Below are positions 53,690 to 61,986 of a stretch of DNA of 64,000 bases, piece after piece. The number at the start of each line of letters is the position of its first letter. The first letter of the stretch is position 1. The translations under genes and the position numbers were made by a program. Below the pieces are notes generated by a model. That model did not search any database. It saw nothing but the letters and a program-made list of their open reading frames with translations, and was not told where the DNA came from. The stretch comes from Shewanella waksmanii ATCC BAA-643. Lineage in GTDB: Bacteria; Pseudomonadota; Gammaproteobacteria; Enterobacterales; Shewanellaceae. Location of the stretch: contig NZ_JAEH01000014.1 of the NCBI RefSeq assembly GCF_000518805.1, positions 1 through 64,000 on the forward strand, written 5' to 3'.

Positions 53690-53837
53690 CGATGTAGGCA
53701 TGACCACGCGTTGCTGCCAGCGTGCTATTTAGCTTATCAATTGCTGATTGCAACATGATCAAATCTTAATCTCATTGCCATCTCTGCGTTATCCAATCCC
53801 CGTTATTATGCAACCACATTTAACGGGGGAAAACGCT

Positions 53838-54188
53838 ATGTCAAAGAAACTAACTGGAACACTCATTTTATCTTGTGTACTCACTCTACCTACTTTTGCA
53901 GCTTACACCGGCCCAAGTGCTGAGAAGGTGATGAAACATGTGTCTGAGGCTGATAAAGCTAAAGATGACATGCCGGTAGAGCTTACCGGTAAGCTAGTTA
54001 AAAGTTTAGGTGATGAAAAATACTTGTTCCGTGATGAAACGGGTGAGATTGAAGTTGAGATTGATGATGCACTATGGCGCGATATTGAAGTATCGGATGA
54101 AACCACAGTGACGTTGCGCGGTGAAGTGGATGATGAGTGGCAAGGTATTGAAATCGAAATCGATAGTATCAACGTGCTTGCGGACTGA
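53838..54188 (+). CDS. YgiW/YdeI-family periplasmic OB-fold protein
   Basis: About 116 residues. A signal peptide (to TFAA, about 21) precedes a bacterial OB-fold (BOF) domain: DDMPVELTGKLVKSLGDEKYLFRDETGEIEVEIDDALW and RGEVDDEWQGIEIEID. E. coli YgiW lies next to the qseBC two-component genes and is a stress-tolerance protein. Here too a two-component system follows within 650 bp. The ATG at 53838 is preceded by GGGGAAAA. It is probably periplasmic; its ligand is unknown. Confidence 0.88.
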   Translation: MSKKLTGTLILSCVLTLPTFAAYTGPSAEKVMKHVSEADKAKDDMPVELTGKLVKSLGDEKYLFRDETGEIEVEIDDALWRDIEVSDETTVTLRGEVDDEWQGIEIEIDSINVLAD

Positions 54189-54284
54189 TCGGCAAGCATT
54201 TGGTCGTTGTGTTAGCTTTTTTGGGGTCACTTTTATCCCTAATTACGGTAAGATGATGGCTCATAATATTTTTTCGGAGGAGTT

Positions 54285-54821
54285 ATGACGCGTTGGTTAG
54301 TTGGGGCTATGGTCCTATCAAGCATCGGGTTTTCTGCGCCTAGTTGGGCGGCAAAGGAAGTGCTTGAACTACTTTCTAATAATCAAGGTCTGACTCCTGA
54401 AGTGTTACTTTCGCAAGTAGAACGAGATTATTCTGGGGTTATTTGCGAATTTGAAATAGATGTTGAAGACGGCGAGCTCGTTTACGAAATTAGCGTTATC
54501 AACAGTCAGCTTGAGACCATCACTGAGTTTGAGTTTTTAGCTAAAGATGGCAGCCTCATTGACCAGAAAATATCCGCCTTAGAGGCTGATGATCAAGACA
54601 GTTTAAAAGCGGTAGTATTGATTCAAGATCAAGCACTGACATTTTCACAACTGGTTGAACAAGCGATGCACGACCGCCAAGCTTATGTGCTTGAAGCGCA
54701 ACTGGATCATGATTTGGGCATCAGCTATTTAGAGCTAAAGCTGATAGATGAAACCGGCAAACGGACTTTGGCGTATGATATTAAAAATCAACGCCCATTA
54801 CCTATGTTGAAGTGGGATTAA
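54285..54821 (+). CDS. PepSY-like secreted protein
   Basis: 178 residues. A signal peptide (ending PSWAA, about 23) is followed by two PepSY-like repeats: LTPEVLLSQVERDYSGVICEFEIDVEDGELVYEISVI and AMHDRQAYVLEAQLDHDLGISYLELKLIDETGKRTLAYDI. PepSY domains may shield or sense periplasmic substrates and often sit with two-component systems. GGAGGAG precedes the ATG; the response-regulator gene starts three bases after its stop. Confidence 0.8.
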   Translation: MTRWLVGAMVLSSIGFSAPSWAAKEVLELLSNNQGLTPEVLLSQVERDYSGVICEFEIDVEDGELVYEISVINSQLETITEFEFLAKDGSLIDQKISALEADDQDSLKAVVLIQDQALTFSQLVEQAMHDRQAYVLEAQLDHDLGISYLELKLIDETGKRTLAYDIKNQRPLPMLKWD

Positions 54822-54824
54822 CAG

Positions 54825-55502
54825 ATGAAAATATTGCTAGTTGAAGATGATGCCACCACGATTGAGTACGTGGTAAAAGGATTTGCCGAGCAAGGGCATA
54901 ACATTGAAACGGCAAGTGATGGTCATCAAGGGCTGCTGCTAGCGACCAGTATGCAGTACGATTTGATCATTCTCGATCGCATGCTACCGCAGCTTGATGG
55001 TTTAAAAGTGCTTGCCGCTGTACGCGCCACAGGGTGCCAAACGCCAGTGCTAATCTTATCAGCGTTAAGCCATGTTGATGAGCGAGTGAAAGGTTTGCGC
55101 GCCGGTGGCGACGATTACATGACCAAGCCTTTTGCGTTTTCGGAGCTCTTGGTTCGCGCTGAAAAACTGATGCACCGCGGCCAATCACAGCCTGCTAAAA
55201 CAGAGCTGGCGGTGGGTAATCTGGTGATGGAACTACTCACCCGTAAAGTGACCTTGGACGGCAACGAGATACTGCTACAGCCTAAAGAATTTCAACTGCT
55301 CAAATACTTGATGGAACACCCTAATCAAGTGATTAGCCGTACATTGCTGTTTGAAGCGGTATGGGACTATCACTTTGATCCGCGAACTAACGTGATTGAT
55401 GTGCATATCGCTAAGTTACGACGTAAATTTGAAGAGCTGGGATTTGGCGAGTTAATCGAGACCGTCAGAGGTGCAGGCTATCGTCTCCGTCAAGGGAATT
55501 AG
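54825..55502 (+). CDS. OmpR-family response regulator
   Basis: 225 residues. Receiver domain: acidic pocket EDD (7-9), phosphoacceptor Asp51 in IILDRMLPQLDG, the conserved Thr/Ser and Lys in LSALS and KPFAF. A winged-helix DNA-binding domain follows (about 128-222, with LTRKVTLDGNEILLQPKEFQLLKYLM and NVIDVHIAKLRRKFE). It is a QseB/PmrA-type regulator. It overlaps the histidine-kinase gene by 32 bp. Target genes are unknown; the upstream BOF and PepSY genes are candidates. Confidence 0.94.
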   Translation: MKILLVEDDATTIEYVVKGFAEQGHNIETASDGHQGLLLATSMQYDLIILDRMLPQLDGLKVLAAVRATGCQTPVLILSALSHVDERVKGLRAGGDDYMTKPFAFSELLVRAEKLMHRGQSQPAKTELAVGNLVMELLTRKVTLDGNEILLQPKEFQLLKYLMEHPNQVISRTLLFEAVWDYHFDPRTNVIDVHIAKLRRKFEELGFGELIETVRGAGYRLRQGN

Positions 55503-56808
55503 ACCCTACCAAAGCAGTGCGTGGCGCATCACCATTATCTTTTCTGGGTTAGTCACGCTGATTATTGGCACCTTGCTATTTGGCATGTATCGCCAGTTGA
55601 TGAATGAGCAAGAGTTGCAGCTTAATCAGCATCTTGCTGCTGAAAAAGCACGCTATCAACAGATGGCACTCACCTTAGATAGACGCAGCTTTGCTACCCA
55701 AATTCGTAATGCAGACCCTAAGGTCGCGCTGGTGGCATGGCGTAACTCATACGATCTGGTTGGCGCATTGAGTTTAATGCCCGACAACATGCCGCTGTTA
55801 CCGCAGACCCGCGATTTCCCGATTTTGACCGGTGGACCAGACAAGCTACATATTTTAACCGGTGGCTTGGTGATGACTCGTTATGGTCCAGTGTTAATTG
55901 CTACCCGTACTGATCAGTTGGCGACCTTGATTGAGCGGTTTGTTAATGCCGCCATTACCGCCATGATGCTGACTATTGTGCTGACATTGGCACTGGGGTA
56001 CCTGTTTTCCAAAGCCATTTTACGACGACTGGTGCAATATAACCGCTTGAGTCGCCGGATTGAGAAAGGCGAATACTCAACACGGTTGCCTGTCAGTTGG
56101 CGCCAAGATGAATTCGATATGCTGGCGCGCAAGTTCAATCGGGTACTCGATACCTTAGAGGACAATTTGCATGCGGTCCGTGGGGCAACAGACAATATTG
56201 CCCATGATTTACGTACGCCGTTGTCGCATCTACGTATTGGTTTAGAGCAGTTACCGAGTAAACCGGCCCACGAGCTCGACGAGGCGTGCGCCATTTTGAC
56301 CGAAGAGCTCGATCACTGCTTAGCAACCTTTGATGCCATGTTGTCGCTTACCCGCATTGAGGAAGGCCAGCAAACGCTGGAGCTGCAACCTTTGAGTTTG
56401 CACGCTATTTGCCAAGACTTGTATGAAATGGCCGAAGCGATGGCTGAGCTTAAAGAGCAGCAATTGACCTTGCAGTTAGGTGACGATGCCACAGTGACAG
56501 GTGACAAATACCTGTTGTTCCAAGCATTGTTTAACTTGGTCGACAACGCCATTAAATACTCAGGCGAAGGTGCACAGGTACACATAGTGCAACAAGGCAA
56601 ACAGATCATCATTAGAGATAATGGGCCGGGAATTGCCGATGAGGCGAAAGATAAAGTCTTTGATCGTCTAGTGCGTCTCGATCCTAGCCGTCATCACAAA
56701 GGCACTGGTTTGGGTTTGTCGCTTGTGAAAGCGATTATCAGCCGCCACAATGGGCGTATTAGTTTGCAAGATGCCCAACCCGGTTTGATGGTTGTGATAG
56801 ATTTTTAA
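55471..56808 (+). CDS. Sensor histidine kinase
   Basis: 445 residues with two membrane helices (about 18-40 and 158-182) flanking a periplasmic sensor of about 115 residues, a HAMP linker (about 185-235), phosphoacceptor His245 in NIAHDLRTPLSHL, an N box (FNLVDNAIKY), and G boxes (DNGPGIADEAKDKVFDRLVRLD and GTGLGLSLVKAI). It is partner of the OmpR-type regulator. The start is uncertain: the GTG at 55471 lies deep in the regulator gene and has poor ribosome-binding context. Confidence 0.93.
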   Translation: MQAIVSVKGIRPYQSSAWRITIIFSGLVTLIIGTLLFGMYRQLMNEQELQLNQHLAAEKARYQQMALTLDRRSFATQIRNADPKVALVAWRNSYDLVGALSLMPDNMPLLPQTRDFPILTGGPDKLHILTGGLVMTRYGPVLIATRTDQLATLIERFVNAAITAMMLTIVLTLALGYLFSKAILRRLVQYNRLSRRIEKGEYSTRLPVSWRQDEFDMLARKFNRVLDTLEDNLHAVRGATDNIAHDLRTPLSHLRIGLEQLPSKPAHELDEACAILTEELDHCLATFDAMLSLTRIEEGQQTLELQPLSLHAICQDLYEMAEAMAELKEQQLTLQLGDDATVTGDKYLLFQALFNLVDNAIKYSGEGAQVHIVQQGKQIIIRDNGPGIADEAKDKVFDRLVRLDPSRHHKGTGLGLSLVKAIISRHNGRISLQDAQPGLMVVIDF

Positions 56809-56815
56809 GGTATAT

Positions 56816-57490
56816 ATGTATCGTATCGTTGCCGATGAGGCTGATTTTATTGTTATCGACAAGTCGGCAGGGGTGCACTTCCATAGCCAAGATGGTCAGG
56901 CTGGGGTGATGGCACAGTTAGAAGCTGATTTAGGCGTTAAATTGTTTTCGGTTCATCGCCTCGATACGCTCACCTCTGGGTTACTGCTCTTTGCTAAACA
57001 TGCAGCTGCCGCCGCCACGTTTACGCAGATGTTTGCCGCCCATCAGATCCAAAAATACTATGTTGCATTAGCCACAGGTAAGCCTAAAAAGAAGCAAGGT
57101 GCGGTGGTCGGTGATATGGCTAAAGCCAGGCGTAGTATGCATAAACTGCTACGAAGCAAAGATAATCCTGCCATTACTCAGTTTTTTTCGCAGTCAGTGG
57201 ATCCTGGGTTGCGACTCTATTTGCTTAAGCCGTTAACGGGTAAAACCCATCAAATTAGAGTGGCACTTGCCAGTCTAGGGGTGCCGATTTTAGGTGATGC
57301 ACTTTATGGTGGTGAGCCAGCACAGCGCGGCTATTTACACGCGTATAGCGTGAATTTTGTTTATAATAATCAACAGTTCGAATATTTCTGTCAGCCGACT
57401 CAGGGCGAGAGTTTTACTACAGATAATACCGTAAAGCAGTTGCAAACTTGGGCTAACCCTGAGAAGTTAGCATGGCCTAAACAAAAATAA
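56816..57490 (+). CDS. RluA-family pseudouridine synthase (TIGR01621 type)
   Basis: 224 residues, smaller than RluA/C/D. The catalytic Asp is in VHRLDTLTSGLLLFAKH, with LTGKTHQIRVALASLGVPILGDALYGG as the conserved RNA-binding motif. An N-terminal S4 domain is absent. It resembles the short TIGR01621 group, whose RNA target is not well defined. It starts seven bases after the histidine-kinase stop and may be read from the same transcript. Confidence 0.88.
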   Translation: MYRIVADEADFIVIDKSAGVHFHSQDGQAGVMAQLEADLGVKLFSVHRLDTLTSGLLLFAKHAAAAATFTQMFAAHQIQKYYVALATGKPKKKQGAVVGDMAKARRSMHKLLRSKDNPAITQFFSQSVDPGLRLYLLKPLTGKTHQIRVALASLGVPILGDALYGGEPAQRGYLHAYSVNFVYNNQQFEYFCQPTQGESFTTDNTVKQLQTWANPEKLAWPKQK

Positions 57491-57515
57491 TTGCTCATAA
57501 AAGGGAGTTGGTCCA

Positions 57516-57683
57516 ATGGATACAAATAAGCTGTTATTGATTATCATCGCTATTTTGCTACCACCTGTTGCCGTATTTCTAAAAAGTGGTGTTGGCAAAG
57601 ACCTGCTTATCAACATCATTTTATGTTTGTTGTTCTTTATACCAGGGCTATTACACGCACTTTGGGTTGTGACCAAATCTTAA
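57516..57683 (+). CDS. YqaE/Pmp3-family small membrane protein
   Basis: 55 residues: MDTNKLLLIIIAILLPPVAVF, then KSGVGKDLLINIILCLLFFIPGLLHALW. Two membrane helices and the LPP-V-F and P-G-L-H-A motifs place it in the Pmp3/YqaE family of stress-responsive membrane proteolipids. AAGGGAG precedes the ATG. Its function in bacteria is unclear; in yeast and plants the family affects membrane potential. Confidence 0.9.
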   Translation: MDTNKLLLIIIAILLPPVAVFLKSGVGKDLLINIILCLLFFIPGLLHALWVVTKS

Positions 57684-57704
57684 GTGTGAGCTTAGCAAGT
57701 GAAT

Positions 57705-57735
57705 AAACGCAGCCTGTAGGCTGCGTTTTGTTTTT
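57705..57735 (+). terminator. Intrinsic terminator after Pmp3 gene
   Basis: AAACGCAGCC and GGCTGCGTTT flank a TGTA loop and are followed by TTGTTTTTT. Confidence 0.88.
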
Positions 57736-57774
57736 TCACATCGTATAATAGCGGCGACTAACCAAGGCCGTGAT

Positions 57775-57939
57775 ATGAACCGACGTAAAAAGATTAACCA
57801 AACGCTAAAAAATAAAGCCAAAAAAGCCAATGCTAAGTTACATAGCAATGGCAAACCTGCCTATGTATCAAAAGCTGAGCGCGCTCGACTAGAGGCGTTA
57901 GAAGCTGATCAAGTTGAATCTACTATAGCGTCAAAGTAA
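57775..57939 (+). CDS. DUF2986 microprotein
   Basis: 54 residues, very basic at the start (MNRRKKINQTLKNKAKKANAK) with KPAYVSKAERARLEALEAD following. It matches the short DUF2986 family common in Shewanella and Vibrio relatives. The basic N-terminal helix suggests nucleic-acid or ribosome contact; this is inference. It lies between the Pmp3 terminator and the gltS promoter region. Confidence 0.85.
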   Translation: MNRRKKINQTLKNKAKKANAKLHSNGKPAYVSKAERARLEALEADQVESTIASK

Positions 57940-58021
57940 GTACTTACTTGTTGCCCATTTTCTTTGCTGGTTAAAATCCAATCAATAAAAAGCCGCTGAT
58001 TGCTCAGTTAATGTGCAAAAA

Positions 58022-58132
58022 CTGTATTACACTTTCTTAGAAGCCAACCTATATCGTGTTTTGCTAAATTGATGATAACGTTCAGCTATTTTTTTATGGC
58101 AAAATAGCGGGCTGTATTACATTTTGATACAG
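58022..58132 (+). promoter_or_regulatory. Repeated CTGTATTACA motif upstream of gltS
   Basis: CTGTATTACACTTTC (58022-58036) recurs as CTGTATTACATTTTG (58112-58126). The second copy is also the left arm of a dyad (CTGTAT...ATACAG, 58112-58132). Candidate operator pair about 90 bp apart; the regulator is unknown. Confidence 0.35.
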
Positions 58133-58222
58133 ACAAATCATATTGAACCTAGGGTCAAGGAATAGCATTTATCTGAGGTTGTCGATAAATCCACAGACCG
58201 ACGTCATCTTAGTGGGAGATTC

Positions 58223-59446
58223 ATGAATACTGTTTATGCTATCGGTGAGTTAGAGTCATTTCTCATCGCCATTCTTGTGTTGTTTATTGGCCATAGCGTT
58301 AACCGCCATGTGGCACTTTTTAGAAAGTACAATATCCCTGAGCCGATTGTCGGTGGCCTAATTGTGGCTGCGGTGATCACCATATTGCATTTCAACCAGA
58401 TATCTTTGCAATTTACCCTGTCGATGCAAAATACCTTGATGCTGATGTTTTTCAGTACCGTTGGTTTGGCCGCGAGCTATAAACAGCTGCTTAAAGGCGG
58501 CAGTAAGGTATTTGTTTTTCTCGGTGTCGCATCATTGTATATCGTCATTCAAAATGCTGTTGGTGTATCGGTGGCTACCATGCTGGGTTTAGAGCCATTA
58601 ATGGGCTTAATTGCCGGTTCGATTACCTTGTCAGGTGGCCATGGTACTGGCGCGGCATGGGCACAAACTTTTAGCGATAACTATGGTATCAATACCTTAG
58701 AGTTTGCTATGGCAGCCGCGACTTTTGGTCTGGTGATGGGCGGTATTATTGGCGGCCCAGTTGCACAGCGTTTGATCAACAAAAATGGCTTAGAGTCATC
58801 CTATGGAGTAGGTGGTAATCACCATACTGATCATCCTGATTTGGTCACGTATGATCAGTTAGAGGAAGATCGGGTCACGGCGAAGAGCATTCTCGAAGTG
58901 TTGTTTATTTTGCTGTTATGTGTGGCCAGTGCGAAATGGATTGGCAGTTTAGTACAAACATTGGACATTGGTTGGCTGAAAATGCCTGACTTCGTTTATG
59001 CCCTGTTTCTTGGCGTGGTGATCACCAATATCACTGAGCTGTCTCGTGGCTACAAAATTAAAGCGGAGAGTGTCGATGTCTTGGGTACGGTATCTCTGTC
59101 ACTGTTTTTAGCCATGGCCTTGATGAACCTAAAACTGTGGGAAATTTTTGATCTGGCGATCCCGCTGCTCATCATTTTATTATTGCAGACCATTATTTTG
59201 GCCACCTTTGCCTATTTCGTGACTTTCAAGGTGATGGGCAGCAACTATGATGCTGCGGTTATTGCTGGCGGTCACTGTGGTTTTGGTATGGGAGCAACGC
59301 CTACAGCTGTAATGAACATGGGGGCGTTAGTTTCGCGTACTGGTCCTTCGCCACAGGCGTTTATGGTGGTGCCGATTGTCGGGGCCTTCTTCATCGATAT
59401 TGTCAATGCCATTATCTTGCAAGGTTACTTAAGCTTTATTGGTTAA
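58223..59446 (+). CDS. gltS: Sodium/glutamate symporter
   Basis: 407 residues, two inverted halves of membrane helices. GltS imports glutamate with sodium across the inner membrane. Signatures are KYNIPEPIVGGLIVAA, the re-entrant loops GSITLSGGHGTGAAWAQ and AGGHCGFGMGATPTAVMNM, and NAIILQGYL at the end. GGGAG precedes the ATG. It is monocistronic with a strong bidirectional-type terminator downstream. Confidence 0.95.
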   Translation: MNTVYAIGELESFLIAILVLFIGHSVNRHVALFRKYNIPEPIVGGLIVAAVITILHFNQISLQFTLSMQNTLMLMFFSTVGLAASYKQLLKGGSKVFVFLGVASLYIVIQNAVGVSVATMLGLEPLMGLIAGSITLSGGHGTGAAWAQTFSDNYGINTLEFAMAAATFGLVMGGIIGGPVAQRLINKNGLESSYGVGGNHHTDHPDLVTYDQLEEDRVTAKSILEVLFILLLCVASAKWIGSLVQTLDIGWLKMPDFVYALFLGVVITNITELSRGYKIKAESVDVLGTVSLSLFLAMALMNLKLWEIFDLAIPLLIILLLQTIILATFAYFVTFKVMGSNYDAAVIAGGHCGFGMGATPTAVMNMGALVSRTGPSPQAFMVVPIVGAFFIDIVNAIILQGYLSFIG

Positions 59447-59457
59447 GCCACTATCAT

Positions 59458-59499
59458 GCATACAAAAAAACGCACCTTAGGGTGCGTTTTTTTGTATGC
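59458..59499. terminator. Intrinsic terminator after gltS
   Basis: A long perfect stem (GCATACAAAAAAACGCACC with its complement) around TTAG, with A-run and T-run inside the stem. Confidence 0.92.
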
Positions 59500-59614
59500 G
59501 AGTGTTCATTTCCTCATCCAGCGCAGCTTTTTATTTGCAGCGTGATGCAATCAAGTTGGCCACTTATTCGTTATAGCAACTGAACCCTAGTTAAACGCGA
59601 TAAGGAATATAGCT

Positions 59615-59899
59615 ATGAACTCATCAAACAAAGCCCTAAGCATCACCGTAGCCGGCATGTTGGCCGCAGGTCTCGTTGCCAATGCCAATGCGGTGCCAGA
59701 GCAACCTAAGCAGTGGGAAAAATGTGCCGGTATAGCCAAAGCAGGAGGCAATGACTGCGGTGCACTCGATGGCAGCCATGGCTGCGCCGGCCAAGCCAAA
59801 AGTGACAACCTGCCGACGGAGTGGGTGTATGTGCCTGCTGGTACCTGTGACAAAATCGCTGGTGGTGAAGTGAAAGCGGTTAAACCTGCAAAAAGCTAA
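59615..59899 (+). CDS. bufA1: Bufferin-type precursor BufA1 (DUF2282)
   Basis: 94 residues. A signal peptide (to ANA, 26) leaves a mature peptide with exactly four cysteines: Cys37, 48, 57 and 78, in the WEKC, NDCG, HGCAG, GTCDK arrangement of DUF2282/BufA1. Bufferins are periplasmic copper-binding peptides in which an MNIO enzyme turns two cysteines into thiooxazoles. The mature part is rich in Lys and Gly. The stop overlaps the bufB start by 1 bp, so translation is coupled. It is first gene of a five-gene operon that also encodes a sigma factor. Confidence 0.88.
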   Translation: MNSSNKALSITVAGMLAAGLVANANAVPEQPKQWEKCAGIAKAGGNDCGALDGSHGCAGQAKSDNLPTEWVYVPAGTCDKIAGGEVKAVKPAKS

Positions 59900-60738
59900 T
59901 GGCCGCAGCCAAAATTAGTGGCGCCGGCATTGGCTTGCGCCTGCCCCATGCCCATGAGGTGTTAGCTCAGCCAGACTGTGTTGCGCCTTGGTTTGAGTTA
60001 TTGGTCGATAACTGGTTGGTTGAGGGCGGACTCAATCTCCGTATGCTTGATGCTATTGCCGAGCGTTATCCGCTGGTACTGCATGGAGTCGGGTTATCGC
60101 TAGGTGGCGCTAAACCCATCGATTTCGATTATCTACGAGCCATAAAAAGCCTGAAGCAGCGTAGTGGCGCTGTGTGGTATTCAGAGCATGCTTGCTTTTG
60201 CAGTGATGGCAGCGTGCAGGTACCCGATCTGTTACCTATGCCATACACCCAAGAAGCGGTGAGCTATATGGCGGCGCGGATCAAGCAAGTGCAAGATGTG
60301 CTTGGTGAAAGAATTTTGCTCGAAAACGTGTCTACTTATTTAGCTTATCCTGATAATGAGATGAGTGAGGGCCAATTCTTATCCGCCCTGGCAGGTGAAG
60401 CCGATTGTGAGCTGCTGTTAGATATCAACAATGCTTACGTTACTTGCCAAAATTTAGATCAATCCTTGCCACAGCTATTAAGCGATATTGATCCCGATAG
60501 GGTAAAACAGATCCACCTTGCGGGCTTTGAAGATAAAGGTGATTACTTGCTTGATGCCCACAATCACCCGGTTGCTGAGCCAGTATGGCAAGCATTCTCA
60601 GCCTACATTCATCAACATGGAGTGGTACCCAGTATGATTGAGTGGGACAGTGATTTACCGAGTTTGTCGCGCTTATTGCAGGAGCGGCAACAGGCAGAAG
60701 ATTTGATGCAGACCATCCAGCACAGAGTTGCCAGCTAA
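59899..60738 (+). CDS. bufB: MNIO-family peptide-modifying enzyme BufB (DUF692)
   Basis: 279 residues, TIM-barrel fold with the metal-binding motifs of the multinuclear non-haem iron oxidases: LVLHGVGLSLGG, VWYSEHACFCSD, LLENVSTYL, LLDINNAYV, IHLAGFED and DAHNHPV then MIEWDSDLPS. Family members use several iron ions and oxygen to modify cysteines of a precursor peptide in the cytoplasm. Its substrate is BufA1, whose stop codon overlaps its start. bufC follows with a 1-bp overlap. Confidence 0.92.
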   Translation: MAAAKISGAGIGLRLPHAHEVLAQPDCVAPWFELLVDNWLVEGGLNLRMLDAIAERYPLVLHGVGLSLGGAKPIDFDYLRAIKSLKQRSGAVWYSEHACFCSDGSVQVPDLLPMPYTQEAVSYMAARIKQVQDVLGERILLENVSTYLAYPDNEMSEGQFLSALAGEADCELLLDINNAYVTCQNLDQSLPQLLSDIDPDRVKQIHLAGFEDKGDYLLDAHNHPVAEPVWQAFSAYIHQHGVVPSMIEWDSDLPSLSRLLQERQQAEDLMQTIQHRVAS

Positions 60739-61511
60739 TGAATTTGGCACAATGGCGCCAGCGGTTTGTGGCCGGGATCATCTCGGCTGACAGTGCGGCT
60801 GATTTTTGCAACCACTTAGCCTCCACACCACCGTCGCGCTTTGCGGTGTACCGTAACAACTACCAACAAGCGCTAGTTAGTGTATTAGCGAACTGCTACC
60901 TATGTTGTCGTACCATTGTGGGTGAGCACTGCTTTGCGCAACTGGCGCGCGATTACGTTGAGCACCATCCGCCGTTGGGCAGCAATCTGAATCAATATGG
61001 TGCTCAGTTTAGCGAATTCTTGCGGCCGCTGATGCGCCAACATCATAGCTTGAGTCAACTGGCCTATTTGAGTGAGCTGGCTAAGCTAGAGTGGCTGGTA
61101 CAGCAAAGCTACTATGCCAAAGACAGTATCCCGTGCCAGTTATGGCCTGCATTGGCGCCGTTGCCCGTTGATACTCAACAGAGTGTGAACTTAGTGCTGC
61201 GGGCTGATATATCACTGCTGAGCAGTCGCTTTCCATTACATACATTATGGTCTCGGCATCAAAGTACCGTACCGACAGGTAGCGTGATAGCGAATCCGTC
61301 TAGTGAGTACTATCTTATGGTGCATCGAGTCAGTGACAGGGTAAAGGTGACTGCAATAGCACCGCCTGCCTATCAACTCTTGTTAGCGGTTAGGGCAAAA
61401 CAATCTTTGGCACAAATTAGTGCTAATGCTGAGTGGGCAGCTCAGCTCTTTAGCGCCATTGAGCAAGGCTGGCTGGTAGGGTTTCACCTACCTAAGGACA
61501 GCCATGTTTGA
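60738..61511 (+). CDS. bufC: BufC-type partner protein (DUF2063)
   Basis: 257 residues. The N-terminal part matches the DUF2063 domain: FAVYRNNYQQALVSVLANCYLCCRTIVGEHCFAQLARDYVEHHPP and SQLAYLSELAKLEWLV. It is the normal third gene of bufferin operons and is thought to help the MNIO enzyme bind the precursor. The C-terminal half is less conserved and has a late hydrophobic domain (YLMVHRVSDRVKVTAIAPPAYQLLLAV). It overlaps the sigma-factor gene by 8 bp. Confidence 0.9.
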   Translation: MNLAQWRQRFVAGIISADSAADFCNHLASTPPSRFAVYRNNYQQALVSVLANCYLCCRTIVGEHCFAQLARDYVEHHPPLGSNLNQYGAQFSEFLRPLMRQHHSLSQLAYLSELAKLEWLVQQSYYAKDSIPCQLWPALAPLPVDTQQSVNLVLRADISLLSSRFPLHTLWSRHQSTVPTGSVIANPSSEYYLMVHRVSDRVKVTAIAPPAYQLLLAVRAKQSLAQISANAEWAAQLFSAIEQGWLVGFHLPKDSHV

Positions 61512-61986
61512 TGCCAGTTTGCTCAATAGCCTTTATCGATATTGCTTCTGTCTCACGTTAGATAAAAGCCGCGCCGAAGATCTGCTGCAAACAGTGTTGG
61601 AAAAGTGGCTAAGGCTAGCTGATAGTGGCAATTATCAGCCGAGTTACGTGCGCAAGATGATCCGTAATCAATATATCGATGACTGCCGTCACCAACAATG
61701 TGTGGCATTTGACAGCATTGAGCAACACGCGCCGGTATTACTCGATGAACATAATTTGGAGCAATTGACCATAGCGCAGGACTTAATTGAGAAAGTCATC
61801 GTGCAGTTGTCGATATCTGAACGGGAAGTCCTCTATCTTTGGGCTGTTGTGGGGTTTACGGCTAATGAAATAGCCACAGAGCTTGCGCAACCACGCGGCA
61901 CCATATTGTCACGTTTGCATCGAATCAAATCGAAAGTTGCACAATGGTCGGATGAACCTGACCATATTGGGCGGGGAGTAAGCTAA
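61504..61986 (+). CDS. ECF RNA polymerase sigma factor of the buf operon
   Basis: 160 residues. Region 2: LYRYCFCLTLDKSRAEDLLQTVLEKWLRLA and YVRKMIRNQYIDDCRH; region 4: LSISEREVLYLWAVVGFTANEIATELAQPRGTILSRLHRIKSKV, a helix-turn-helix for the -35 element. It overlaps bufC and the next gene by a few bases, so it is cotranslated. It is probably released when metal stress inactivates the anti-sigma, then activates the buf promoter. No -35/-10 match to a known ECF consensus was found upstream of bufA1. Confidence 0.88.
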   Translation: MFDASLLNSLYRYCFCLTLDKSRAEDLLQTVLEKWLRLADSGNYQPSYVRKMIRNQYIDDCRHQQCVAFDSIEQHAPVLLDEHNLEQLTIAQDLIEKVIVQLSISEREVLYLWAVVGFTANEIATELAQPRGTILSRLHRIKSKVAQWSDEPDHIGRGVS

